Positions 7,241-15,628 of a stretch of DNA of 25,685 nt are shown in pieces. This DNA is from Bacteroidales bacterium UBA1800 (GTDB lineage: Bacteria > Bacteroidota > Bacteroidia > Bacteroidales > VadinHA17). Position numbers and translations under genes: made by a program. The notes below the pieces were generated by a model. It made no database searches and had not been told where the DNA came from. It saw only the letters and a program-made list of their open reading frames with translations. The stretch spans positions 1 through 25,685 of the forward strand of contig DCFQ01000094.1 of NCBI GenBank assembly GCA_002319915.1. The letters are read 5' to 3'. Position 1 is the stretch's first letter. Every line of letters starts with the position of its first letter.

Positions 7241-8053
7241 ATGATAATCGAGCAGACATACAGCCTTCTTAAAGCCAGGTTCGGAGGCAGTCTCAGGGAT
7301 CTGTCCGTAGAGGATGCCAGGATCGGGATGCATCTGACGGCTGTCCGCCTCTCGGACAACAGTTACGGGACCTCGGCCACCCTGGCTGACACTTATCCGT
7401 TCACCCCGAAGAGCCACAGGGACTACGGTGATTTTACCCCGCTTAAGATAAAAGGGCGCGGTGTAACTGACCTGCTCGAAACTGAAAAGGAATCGTGTAT
7501 TATTTCTTCCCTGAAAAATGCAGTCTTAAATGCCGTTTCATCAGGAATAATCTCCGGCGGCGGATACAATATCAGGGAAAACTGCGATCCTCTCGACCTT
7601 GTCGATCTTTCCGGTTGCAAAACGATCTCGCTGGTGGGAGCTTTCCAGTCGTACATAAGGAAGATCGCAGGAACAGGGAACCGGCTTTACCTGCTCGAGC
7701 TTAATGAATCGGCACTGAATCCCGGCCAGAAACAGTATTTCGTTCCCGCGGAGCAGTACGCGAGGGTACTTCCCGTCTCTGACATAATCATAATTACCGG
7801 GCAGACGCTTGTCAACAGGACAATTGATGATCTGCTGTCGTGCGTTCGTGAAGGCAGCAGGGTGATTGTGACCGGCCCGTCGAGCAGCATTATCCCTGAT
7901 GTCCTGTTCGAGAACGGGGTCAGCATTGTCGGGGCTGTCAGGATCACCAGGCCCGAATTGCTTTTCGACATTGTCAGCGAGGGGGGAACTGGTTATCACC
8001 TTTATGAGTATTGCGCTCATAAGATCTGTATCCTTAAAGAGAATGAAAAATAA
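7241..8053 (+). CDS. DUF4213 / DUF364 (putative heavy-metal-chelation) protein
   Basis: The 270-residue protein matches the two-part family. An N-terminal DUF4213 segment (about 5-95) contains RIGMHLTAV and YGTSATL. The Rossmann-like DUF364 segment (about 110-255) contains KTISLVGAFQSYI, LYLLELNES, IIIITGQTLVNRTIDDLL, VIVTGPSSSIIPDVLFENG and GAVRITRPE. The one solved homologue known to me combines enolase-like and Rossmann-like folds and was proposed to chelate a metal; no reaction is established. There is no signal peptide, so it is cytosolic. It overlaps the next gene by 11 bases and is presumably coupled to it, which suggests it handles the substrate that the transporter-NTPase fusion moves. 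Confidence 0.85.
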   Translation: MIIEQTYSLLKARFGGSLRDLSVEDARIGMHLTAVRLSDNSYGTSATLADTYPFTPKSHRDYGDFTPLKIKGRGVTDLLETEKESCIISSLKNAVLNAVSSGIISGGGYNIRENCDPLDLVDLSGCKTISLVGAFQSYIRKIAGTGNRLYLLELNESALNPGQKQYFVPAEQYARVLPVSDIIIITGQTLVNRTIDDLLSCVREGSRVIVTGPSSSIIPDVLFENGVSIVGAVRITRPELLFDIVSEGGTGYHLYEYCAHKICILKENEK

Positions 8054-9770
8054 CCTGAGCGAAAGATGGATCAAGGCCTCAATCACAGGGACCATCTGGG
8101 CTGCCTCCGAGATAGTGCTGGGAAGCTTCCTTCATAACCTCAGGATCCCTTTCAGCGGCAATATCCTTACCGCGATCGGCCTTATCATCCTTATCTCGGT
8201 CAGCTATATCTGGAACGATAAAGGACTTTTCTGGCGTGCGGGGCTCATTTGCGCGGTCATGAAGACGATGTCGCCGAGCGCGGTGATTTTCGGGCCGATG
8301 ATAGCAATTTTCGGTGAGTCGCTATTGCTGGAACTTTCAGTGATGGCGCTGGGCAGGAACATTTTCGGCTTCATGACGGGAGCAATACTGGCCATGTCGT
8401 CTAACCTCATCCATAAAATTGTGACCTATATTATATCCTACGGCATGAATATAGTCGAGGTCTACACGAACCTGGTTAGGTTCGCCCAGAAGCAAATGGA
8501 TATTTCGACCGATATTGTCTGGCTGCCTGTCATATTCCTGCTCGTTGTCTATTCCCTGTTCGGGATATTCTCTGCAGCTGTCGGCATGAAAGTGGGAAGA
8601 AGACTTCTTGAGCAGCCGGGATCCGGCCCAAGTGCAACCAGCCCGATGCCTCCGGATAATCCTACCAGGCAGCCCGGAAAGGAATTTCCCTATTCGGTCG
8701 CCTGGCTTTTTCTTGACATTTTCCTGATCGTGCTGTCCTTTGTCCTGATGAACCGGGCTCCCTGGATGGTCTGGAGCTCAACAATTCTGGTAATAGTTGC
8801 AGTCTGGGCGGTAAGGTACAAGCGGGGGCTCAGGCAGTTGAAAAGGCCCGGGTTCTGGATATTCTTTGTTTTGATAACCCTTCTTGCAACAATCGTTTTT
8901 GCCAGGCTCCGGCCGGGCGGAGGCTCACTGTGGGAGGCGCTGCTGACAGGGATCCAGATGAATTTCCGGGCGGTAGTCATAATTGTAGGCTTTGCCGTCC
9001 TGGGAACCGAATTGTACAATCCCGTGATCAGGAAGTATTTCATGAGGAGTTCTTTCAGGAGCTTTCCCCTTGCCCTCGAGCTTTCGGTTGAATCCCTGCC
9101 GGCATTCATTGCATCGGTTCCGGATCTTAAAACCCTTTTGAGAGACCCGGTCTCTGTTTTCCACCGCGTTATCTCGGAAGCAGGAAACAAGCTTGCAGCG
9201 CTTACCCGCGAACCGGCGGCCGGACGTAGGGTCCTCCTTGTTACGGGACCGGTTGCATCGGGGAAGACCACCTTTGTTAAAGAATTAGCAATGGACCTCA
9301 GGAGGAACAATATGAGGGTTGGAGGGTTCTATTGCGAAAGGATAATGGAAGGGTCAGTCACAACGGGTTACGATATTGTTGACGCGGCAACGGGGGAGAG
9401 GGCTCTCCTGATGAGGCAGGGTGAAGGCGCAGGTTCTCAGAGGGTGGGCCGGTTCACGATAAGTGAAGCCGGGCTCGGGTTCGGGAGAAGCATCCTTAAT
9501 TCCCCGGACCTGCCGCCCCGAGGTCCGGTGATCATCGACGAGGTTGGTGCCCTTGAGCTCGGGGGAGGCGGGTGGGCCGGCACACTTGGCACACTCCTGG
9601 CCCGGAAGGAGATACATCTGATACTTACAGCGAGGGACAGCAACCTTGGGGAGATAAGGAAGAAATGGGCTCTTGATGAGGCAATGGTTTACGATGTTAC
9701 CGGGACAGGCCGGGCCGATCTGCAGGATTTTTTTCGAAACTTACCGGGAAACGGCGAGACAATAAATTAA
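8043..9770 (+). CDS. Membrane transporter-like protein fused to a C-terminal THEP1-family NTPase
   Basis: The ATG at 8043-8045 gives 575 residues; a frame extending 48 codons upstream lies inside the DUF364 gene and was rejected. Residues 1-190 hold about five hydrophobic segments with the compact, Gly-rich look of an ECF substrate-binding (S) component (VIFGPMIAIFGESLLLE). A Pro/Ser-rich linker (192-213) follows. A second membrane block (about 216-330) and an amphipathic stretch (330-385) resemble a T component. Residues 395-570 are a P-loop NTPase: Walker A GPVASGKTT at 402-410, RVGGFYCERI at 425-434, Walker B VIIDEVGALEL at 496-506, LILTARD near 526. This set matches the NTPase_1/THEP1 family, not an ABC ATPase, since no LSGGQ signature is present. 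THEP1 proteins hydrolyse nucleoside triphosphates in vitro; a transport-coupling role is inference. Confidence 0.8.
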   Translation: MKNNLSERWIKASITGTIWAASEIVLGSFLHNLRIPFSGNILTAIGLIILISVSYIWNDKGLFWRAGLICAVMKTMSPSAVIFGPMIAIFGESLLLELSVMALGRNIFGFMTGAILAMSSNLIHKIVTYIISYGMNIVEVYTNLVRFAQKQMDISTDIVWLPVIFLLVVYSLFGIFSAAVGMKVGRRLLEQPGSGPSATSPMPPDNPTRQPGKEFPYSVAWLFLDIFLIVLSFVLMNRAPWMVWSSTILVIVAVWAVRYKRGLRQLKRPGFWIFFVLITLLATIVFARLRPGGGSLWEALLTGIQMNFRAVVIIVGFAVLGTELYNPVIRKYFMRSSFRSFPLALELSVESLPAFIASVPDLKTLLRDPVSVFHRVISEAGNKLAALTREPAAGRRVLLVTGPVASGKTTFVKELAMDLRRNNMRVGGFYCERIMEGSVTTGYDIVDAATGERALLMRQGEGAGSQRVGRFTISEAGLGFGRSILNSPDLPPRGPVIIDEVGALELGGGGWAGTLGTLLARKEIHLILTARDSNLGEIRKKWALDEAMVYDVTGTGRADLQDFFRNLPGNGETIN

Positions 9771-9857
9771 TTTTTACGAAATTAATGGCCTGAAGCTGAC
9801 AGGAAGCCCTTTTTGGTGCATAATAAATTGAAAAACCGGGTAAGCCGGGTACACAAA

Positions 9858-10748
9858 ATGAGAACACCCGTGATTGATATTACCGACCTTTCTAAATCAT
9901 ACGGAAAGATAAGTGCGATTGAGCATATCGACCTTGCCATAGAGGAAGGTGAGATATTCGGTTTTATCGGTCCCAACGGGGCGGGCAAATCGACGACCAT
10001 CCGGATACTCATGAACCTGATATTCCCGTCGGGCGGAAATGCCAGGATATTGGGGATGGATGTCATCAGGAAGACAAGGGAGATAAAGCGAAGAACAGGT
10101 TATATCCCGTCGGATGCGAATGCCTATTCCTCGATGGATGTAAACGAGTTCCTTAATTATTGCGCCTCATTTTACGGGATCAGGAACGGGGAAGGCAGGA
10201 TCAGGGAGCTTTGCGGCCTGTTCGAGCTTGATTCGAAGCGCAGGATAGGCGACCTCTCGCTTGGGAACAAAAAGAAAGTATCTATTGTCCAGGGGCTTAT
10301 CCACAACCCGGAACTGCTCATAATGGATGAGCCGACGATAGGGCTTGATCCGCTGATGCAATCGGTCTTTTTCGACCAGCTTCGTTCGGAAAACAGGAAG
10401 GGGCTTACGATATTCTTTTCCTCGCATGTGCTGAGCGAGATACAGATGTTTTGCAGGAGAGTCGCTATAATCAGGGACGGGAAGATCATCCAGGTTGAGG
10501 AGATAGATTCGCTCAGAAAAAAGCAGCTTAAGAAAGTTTTTATTGAATTCACTGAGCCCGTTAAAGCCGCGGAATTGAAGTTCACCGGCATACAGGACCC
10601 GAATGAAGGCCCCGGGAATACGCTTTCATTTATGTTCTCCGGCGACCTGAACCAGCTTACGGCTTTCCTGGCGGGGAAAAAGATCATCAACATAATGATC
10701 GAGGAACCCTCGCTCGATGAGATATTTATGCATTATTACAGGATTTAA
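9858..10748 (+). CDS. ABC transporter ATP-binding protein
   Basis: The ATG at 9858 gives 296 residues; the upstream TTG frame adds 15 residues without family support. The ABC domain (about 5-220) has Walker A GPNGAGKST, the signature region LSLGNKKKVSIVQGL (a degenerate LSGGQ with SLGNK), Walker B LLIMDEPTIGLD, and the H-loop SSHVLSE. Residues about 225-296 form the C-terminal extension typical of exporters with an ABC-2 permease (ending in EPSLDEIFMHYY). The permease gene follows 10 bases downstream, so the two form one transporter. It begins 87 bases after the NTPase fusion, so cotranscription with the upstream pair is plausible but not shown. Confidence 0.95.
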   Translation: MRTPVIDITDLSKSYGKISAIEHIDLAIEEGEIFGFIGPNGAGKSTTIRILMNLIFPSGGNARILGMDVIRKTREIKRRTGYIPSDANAYSSMDVNEFLNYCASFYGIRNGEGRIRELCGLFELDSKRRIGDLSLGNKKKVSIVQGLIHNPELLIMDEPTIGLDPLMQSVFFDQLRSENRKGLTIFFSSHVLSEIQMFCRRVAIIRDGKIIQVEEIDSLRKKQLKKVFIEFTEPVKAAELKFTGIQDPNEGPGNTLSFMFSGDLNQLTAFLAGKKIINIMIEEPSLDEIFMHYYRI

Positions 10749-10758
10749 TACCCTTGAA

Positions 10759-11568
10759 ATGAACCAGGTCCTGTTCCTGAAAGAGATGAAACGACACGCC
10801 GTCAGCCTCGTTATCTGGATGACTGTGATAACCATTCTTATATCGGTTACGATGTCGGTCTACCAGCCTTTCATGGAAAACCAGTCAAAGGTCCTCGGGA
10901 TGCTGAGCCTTATCCCCAAGGGAGCACTGCAGTTCAAGGGGATCTCGAATATCAGCGACCTCTCTTCCCCTCTCGGATTCTATGCGATCAACAATGTCAT
11001 CTATATGATGGTCCTGGGAAGCATATTTGCCATTGTGACCTCATCGGGGATACTCCTGAAGGAAGAGTACAACAAAACGGCCGAATACCTGCTTACGAGA
11101 CCCGTGACCAGGGGTGAAGTGTTTCTTACCAAGCTTGCCGTAATGTCACTCAATGTGCTTTTAATTAATGTTGTGACTTCCCTCGCGGGATTTATAAGCC
11201 TGGAGATTGTGAAAAAGACCGGCTTCAGCATTGGTTCGTTCCTCATACTCTCTCTGTACACCTTTCTCCTCAATTATTTCTTTGGAGCCGCCGGCCTGCT
11301 GCTTTCAACCGTAGTTCGGCGGCCCAAGCCGATCACCACATCCAGCATAGGCCTGGTCCTGATCTTCTATTTCATCTACACAGTATCGAAGATCACTGAG
11401 AGCGTGTCGAAACTTGGCTACCTGAGCCCGTTCAGGTACGTCGACCTGAATGTTGTGAATGCCGGATATAAAGCCGATCCCCTTAATATTGCATTTTTCC
11501 TCGTCCTGTCATCACTGATGGTGGGAGCTTCTTACAGGATCTACCTCCGGAAAGATATTTACACTTAA
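10759..11568 (+). CDS. ABC-2 type transporter permease
   Basis: The ATG at 10759-10761 gives 269 residues. A longer frame from 10717 would overlap the ATPase gene and was not chosen. About six hydrophobic segments are visible, with a first helix near 18-36 (LVIWMTVITILISVTMSV). The cytoplasmic segment LLKEEYNKTAEYLLTRPVTRGEVFLTK is the EExxGTxE...LxxPVxRxxixxxK-like block that docks with the ATPase in ABC-2 permeases (quoted parts: KEEYNKTAEYLL and RPVTRGEVFL). Other segments lie near 85-100, 128-150, 158-178, 195-212 and 240-258. It partners the ATPase just upstream. The substrate is not evident; this permease class usually exports lipids, peptides, drugs or ions. Confidence 0.9.
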   Translation: MNQVLFLKEMKRHAVSLVIWMTVITILISVTMSVYQPFMENQSKVLGMLSLIPKGALQFKGISNISDLSSPLGFYAINNVIYMMVLGSIFAIVTSSGILLKEEYNKTAEYLLTRPVTRGEVFLTKLAVMSLNVLLINVVTSLAGFISLEIVKKTGFSIGSFLILSLYTFLLNYFFGAAGLLLSTVVRRPKPITTSSIGLVLIFYFIYTVSKITESVSKLGYLSPFRYVDLNVVNAGYKADPLNIAFFLVLSSLMVGASYRIYLRKDIYT

Positions 11569-11626
11569 TAATAGTAATGATAAAAAACGTTCAACAAAAT
11601 TTCCCTAAACTCCCTTTAAAATACGG

Positions 11627-13609
11627 ATGACTATGAAAAACAAATTTATCTGGCTGTTCCTGTTTCTTATTTTACCGGCAACCGCATCAGCCGGAAATAA
11701 GAAAGCTTATGAGGTAAAATCACCTGACGGCGCCATCGCCGTGAAAGTTGAACCGGGAGCCAAACTCACCTGGTCGGTCCTGTTCAACGGGCAGCCGGTG
11801 ATCAACCCCTCCCCGGTTTCGCTGACTCTCGCAAGCGGCGAATCTCTTGGCGATAATGCCAGGGTGATATCGGCAAAAACAATCCCAATCAACACCAGGT
11901 TCGATGCCATAAGCTATCACAGGGCCGTAATAAATGATGTCTGCAATCAGCTCACCATTAACTTCAGGAACGACTTCGGGATCATCTTCAGGGTTTATAA
12001 CGATGCAGTATCCTACAGGTTCTTCACCAAAAAGAAAGGCGAGCTCGTTGTAAAGAATGAAGAAGCAAATTTCAATTTCACGGATGATCATAAGTCGTTT
12101 ATCCCGATCCAGTGGGATTACCGTGACGGGAAAATTTTCAACTCCTCCTTCGAGGCACTCTACAGGGAGATCCGTTTATCCCAGTTCCCCAAGGATTCGC
12201 TTGCCTTCCTGCCGGTGCTGATCGATGCCGGGCAGAATTGCAGGATCGAGATACTTGAAGCCGATCTCGAGGATTACCCGGGAATGTACCTTGACCTGAA
12301 CCGGGAAACAAATAAGGGGCTGAAAGGGGTATACGCACCTTTCCCGCTTGAGACCTACAGGAGGAATATCAACTTGATCCCGTCGAAAAGGGCTGACTAT
12401 ATTGCCAGGACTGCCGGGACAAGGGACTTCCCCTGGAGGATTGCAATAATAGTAAAGAGTGACAGGGAGCTCATTAATTGCGATGTGGTCCAGAAACTGG
12501 CTTCCCCAAACAGGCTGACCGATATCTCATGGATCAGGACAGGGCAGGTCGCGTGGGACTGGTGGAATGACTGGAACATTTCCCATGTCGATTTCAAGTC
12601 GGGGATCAATACTGCCACCTTTAAGTACTACATCGATTTCGCCTCAAAGAACAAGATACCTTATATCATACTGGATGCTGGATGGACCGATGAGACCGAT
12701 CTCACGAAGCCGATCCCGGCGGTCGATCTCCGGGAACTTGTATCGTACGGGAACGGGAAAAATGTGGGCCTGATCCTGTGGGCATCCTGGTATTCGGTAA
12801 CCCTGCAGAAGGAGAAAGCCTTTCCGTATTTTTCAAAGCTAGGGATCAAAGGGCTTAAGATAGATTTCATCGACCGGGATGACCAGGTAGCCGTAGCATC
12901 GCTTTACGAAATTGCAAAGTTTGCAGCGGAGAATCACCTGATGGTCGACTATCACGGTGTTTACAAGCCCACCGGCCTGCAGCGGACATACCCGAACGTT
13001 GTGGGAAATGAGGGTGTGAAAGGAATGGAGAACGTGAAGTGGGCGAATGAAAATGTCCCGAGGTACGATGTTACGCTTCCCTTCATAAGAAATGTGGCAG
13101 GTCCGATGGATTATACCCCCGGGGCGATGAGGAATTCGAACCAGGAAAATTTCAGGCCGGTCTATTCGATGCCGATGAGCAAGGGCACAAGGGTGCACCA
13201 GCTTGCAATGTACGTGGTGTTCGACGTTCCGCTCCAGATGCTGTCGGATAATCCCACCATTTATATGAAGGAACAGGAGTGTACCGATTTTATAACGAGT
13301 GTCCCGACCACCTGGGATGAAACTGTTCCGCTCGACGGCAAGGCCGGGGAATATGTAATTATCGCCCGGCAGAAAGGAGATTCATGGTTTGTCGGGGCGA
13401 TGACGGACTGGACCCCGAGGGACCTCACGATCGACCTGTCATTCCTGGGGGAAGGCAAGTACAGGGCCGTGATCTTCCGGGACGGTATGAATGCCGACAG
13501 GGACGCAACAGATTATAAAAAGGAAACCAGGGATGTAAAGAAAGGGGACCAGCTTACCGTCAGGCTGATGAACGGCGGTGGCTGGGCTGCAAGGATTGAA
13601 AAGGAATAG
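11627..13609 (+). CDS. Glycoside hydrolase family 97 protein, retaining (alpha-galactosidase-like) subgroup
   Basis: The 660-residue product carries a signal peptide ending near ATASAG (22-23), so it is periplasmic or exported. The N-terminal beta-sandwich (about 28-290) is followed by a TIM barrel (about 295-560: WDWWNDWN, YIILDAGWTDE, LILWASWYS, GLKIDFIDRDDQ, MVDYHGVYKPTG, NEGVKGME) and a C-terminal sandwich (about 565-660). In retaining family members such as the Bacteroides alpha-galactosidase BtGH97b, the nucleophile is Asp415 and the acid/base Glu470 (from memory). Here D413 and E468 have the same 55-residue spacing. The inverting members (SusB) use glutamates elsewhere. It is therefore predicted to be a retaining alpha-galactosidase or similar. 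ATG codons at 11627 and 11633 are both possible starts. No SusC/SusD genes adjoin it. Confidence 0.92.
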   Translation: MTMKNKFIWLFLFLILPATASAGNKKAYEVKSPDGAIAVKVEPGAKLTWSVLFNGQPVINPSPVSLTLASGESLGDNARVISAKTIPINTRFDAISYHRAVINDVCNQLTINFRNDFGIIFRVYNDAVSYRFFTKKKGELVVKNEEANFNFTDDHKSFIPIQWDYRDGKIFNSSFEALYREIRLSQFPKDSLAFLPVLIDAGQNCRIEILEADLEDYPGMYLDLNRETNKGLKGVYAPFPLETYRRNINLIPSKRADYIARTAGTRDFPWRIAIIVKSDRELINCDVVQKLASPNRLTDISWIRTGQVAWDWWNDWNISHVDFKSGINTATFKYYIDFASKNKIPYIILDAGWTDETDLTKPIPAVDLRELVSYGNGKNVGLILWASWYSVTLQKEKAFPYFSKLGIKGLKIDFIDRDDQVAVASLYEIAKFAAENHLMVDYHGVYKPTGLQRTYPNVVGNEGVKGMENVKWANENVPRYDVTLPFIRNVAGPMDYTPGAMRNSNQENFRPVYSMPMSKGTRVHQLAMYVVFDVPLQMLSDNPTIYMKEQECTDFITSVPTTWDETVPLDGKAGEYVIIARQKGDSWFVGAMTDWTPRDLTIDLSFLGEGKYRAVIFRDGMNADRDATDYKKETRDVKKGDQLTVRLMNGGGWAARIEKE

Positions 13610-13615
13610 GTCTTG

Positions 13616-13648
13616 CCGGTCATGCAGGTCTTGAAGGTCATGATCAAT
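13616..13648. repeat. 9-bp-period degenerate repeat, copy A
   Basis: The stretch reads as successive 9-mers near CTTGCAGGT (CATGCAGGT, CTTGAAGGT). It begins just after the GH97 stop. A related copy lies at 13814-13849, both ending in GATCAAT, so the two form degenerate direct repeats about 200 bases apart. Confidence 0.5.
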
Positions 13649-13719
13649 ATACAGAAAAATCTGACGTTCAAAACCAATTTAAATGACAACCCCTTTTGCG
13701 ACTTTGTGATATCCTTTGC

Positions 13720-13739
13720 GTCCCGATAATTATCGGGAC
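13720..13739. repeat. Perfect 20-bp palindrome GTCCCGATAATTATCGGGAC
   Basis: It lies in the convergent spacer between GH97 and the beta-helix gene. The flanks (CTTTGC before, TTCGCGG after) read like two halves of a common CTTTGCG/TTCGCGGT intergenic string, as if the palindrome were inserted within it. There is no T-tract, so a standard terminator is not supported. Confidence 0.7.
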
Positions 13740-13813
13740 TTCGCGGTTTGACAAATATATTTTACCACGAAGGTTCACTAAGGTTGCACGAAGGTAAACA
13801 AAGTAAATTTGAA

Positions 13814-13849
13814 CCGGTCATTATGCAGGTTATGTACGTCAGGATCAAT
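13814..13849. repeat. 9-bp-period degenerate repeat, copy B
   Basis: It aligns with the copy at 13616-13648 with small gaps. A reverse-oriented tail (CCAGACTTGCAAAACC, 13861-13876) follows, so this spot also has partly inverted structure. Between the copies, 13766-13799 holds another degenerate repeat (CACGAAGG twice, separated by TTCACTAAGGTTG). Confidence 0.45.
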
Positions 13850-13901
13850 TAAAAGACTTACCAGACTTGCAAAACCGCATGGCCTGGATGACATTAACCA
13901 A

Positions 13902-15623
13902 TTACTGCTTTGTTACGGGCAGTTGCGGATACTGCGGGCAGAATTTTGAGACTTTGGTATTCTCGAAAGAGAGATTTGAAATTTCCGGACTCCAGGTTTT
14001 TCTCACCATATTCCAGACGTCCCGGTCGTTGCCGAGGGAGAGTGAGTTTTTGATCAGCATTTTTCCTGCAACATCCGACCAGTCGTAGTTATCTCCATAT
14101 CTTATCCCGGTCCCGTTCGACAGGAACTGGCAATTATCGGCGACCACGATGTGATTCGGAGAGCTATATCCAAGCTCAAGACCCTGGCCGCAGTTGGTAA
14201 ATACCGATCCTGTGATTGTATGGTGCTTAACGACAGGTTCGATGCTTGACAGGGCGGCTCCTTCGTGAAAGCACGATTCGAACCAGCAGTTATTGATGGT
14301 GACCTGCCCGCCGTCACCTGCACCCGAATCCAGCCCATCATCCTTGGCAAACATGAATGTGGTATTCTCTATCTGCGCATCGGTCCCATTGAGGTAGAGT
14401 GCGTCATTGTCCTCATCCCTGAAAACATAAGAGTCGTCGGGAAAGTCGGTGAAAACGGAATTCCGAAGGGTAAGATCAGAATAGTTCACCTGCCCTCCGG
14501 TCTTTGCACGCTGTACAAGGATATTGTCGAAGATGAGGGTTGCATTCTGAGGATAAAAGATCTGGCCGATGTGATCGGTCATGAAACAGTGATCAAGCCT
14601 GAGGCTGCTGTTTTCCGTGTAAAAGAGGGCCTGCCTGCCTGCATGACCCCAGGCATATTCGTCAGAATCGTGATATCCGCTCCGGCAGAAAAAAGTATAA
14701 CTAGCACCGATGGTACCGCCCGGCGCCCTTGTGATGAACCCGCCCCAGTATTTGTCCTTCCTGTCGCACGTCACAAGCACTGGGTTATCTGTTGATCCGT
14801 TGAATGTGACCGGGCCGCTTATATTTATGTCGGCGCCTTCAGCCACCAGGATGACTGAACCGGCACCTACCGAAAGGGATCCGGATGAGGTGACGGTGAG
14901 ACTGCCTCTGACCCTCACAAGCGAATTGGGAGGGATTGTGACGGGGTTGTCAATGGTTCCGCTGAGCAAAACAGGGGTACCGGAGAATTTCGCAAGGGAA
15001 GCGCTGATATTTTTGCCGCCGATGGTGAAGCCCGTTGCCTGTGAAACTGAAGATGAAGGGATGCTGACGGACCCGACCCCGCGCTTAAGGTTGAATGACA
15101 CGCCCGAAGATTGGTTTTTGCAGCTGCAATAGACCGGCTTCACGGCACCCGATTCCTCTGCATAGAAGACAAAGGGAACCTCAATAGAGTCAGCATACAT
15201 TCTCGGGTAGAACATTTCGAGTGATTCGGAACCTATGGAAACTGTCTGGTATTGAGACGGTACCCAGGCCTTTATTCCCCATTCGGAATATTCCCTCTCT
15301 TCCGTTTTAGTGGTGAATAGGAATGTGTCGTCCGGATGACTGTTGTTTTTATAGCTTATTATAAATTCCCAGAAGCCGTTTTCCGTGAACTCGATAAAAT
15401 CTCCCTTTGCAAAATCGATAGCTTCATTATTGATGGTGGCGGAGCTAATGATGTCAGTGTCATTCACCACTGCCAGGGGAAGGTAATAGTCGTGCCGGGT
15501 CTCAAGGCTGAAGATACCTATTGATCCTTCAGGAGGCTCTTTGGTCCCCACCGGGTTGTTCTTCCTGCAGCCGGCTGCTGCCAGGATAAGCAAAAGCATG
15601 AAGCCGAGGTTTCGCAATTTCAT
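13902..15623 (-). CDS. Surface lipoprotein with right-handed beta-helix domain
   Basis: With the ATG at 15621-15623 the product is 573 residues. It begins with a lipoprotein signal peptide (MKLRNLGFMLLLILAAAGC, lipid Cys at 19). Residues about 20-220 are a beta-rich N-terminal region, and about 230-555 form short beta-helix rungs, visible as repeating stretches such as GSLTVTSSGSLSVGAG, NCWFESCFHEGAAL and NCQFLSNGTGI, as in pectate-lyase-like or parallel beta-helix proteins. No catalytic lyase motif was found, so it may bind polysaccharide or protein. An upstream in-frame ATG at 15665 would lie inside the CotH-like gene and leave the signal peptide internal, so it was rejected. It begins 5 bases after the CotH-like stop, so the two genes form one operon. 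Confidence 0.87.
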   Translation of the reverse strand: MKLRNLGFMLLLILAAAGCRKNNPVGTKEPPEGSIGIFSLETRHDYYLPLAVVNDTDIISSATINNEAIDFAKGDFIEFTENGFWEFIISYKNNSHPDDTFLFTTKTEEREYSEWGIKAWVPSQYQTVSIGSESLEMFYPRMYADSIEVPFVFYAEESGAVKPVYCSCKNQSSGVSFNLKRGVGSVSIPSSSVSQATGFTIGGKNISASLAKFSGTPVLLSGTIDNPVTIPPNSLVRVRGSLTVTSSGSLSVGAGSVILVAEGADINISGPVTFNGSTDNPVLVTCDRKDKYWGGFITRAPGGTIGASYTFFCRSGYHDSDEYAWGHAGRQALFYTENSSLRLDHCFMTDHIGQIFYPQNATLIFDNILVQRAKTGGQVNYSDLTLRNSVFTDFPDDSYVFRDEDNDALYLNGTDAQIENTTFMFAKDDGLDSGAGDGGQVTINNCWFESCFHEGAALSSIEPVVKHHTITGSVFTNCGQGLELGYSSPNHIVVADNCQFLSNGTGIRYGDNYDWSDVAGKMLIKNSLSLGNDRDVWNMVRKTWSPEISNLSFENTKVSKFCPQYPQLPVTKQ

Positions 15624-15628
15624 GTCAG

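Noticed and set aside
7899..8042. Upstream extension of the transporter-NTPase gene
   Set aside because: It lies inside the DUF364 gene and encodes no membrane or signal sequence; the ATG at 8043 gives the proper N-terminus.
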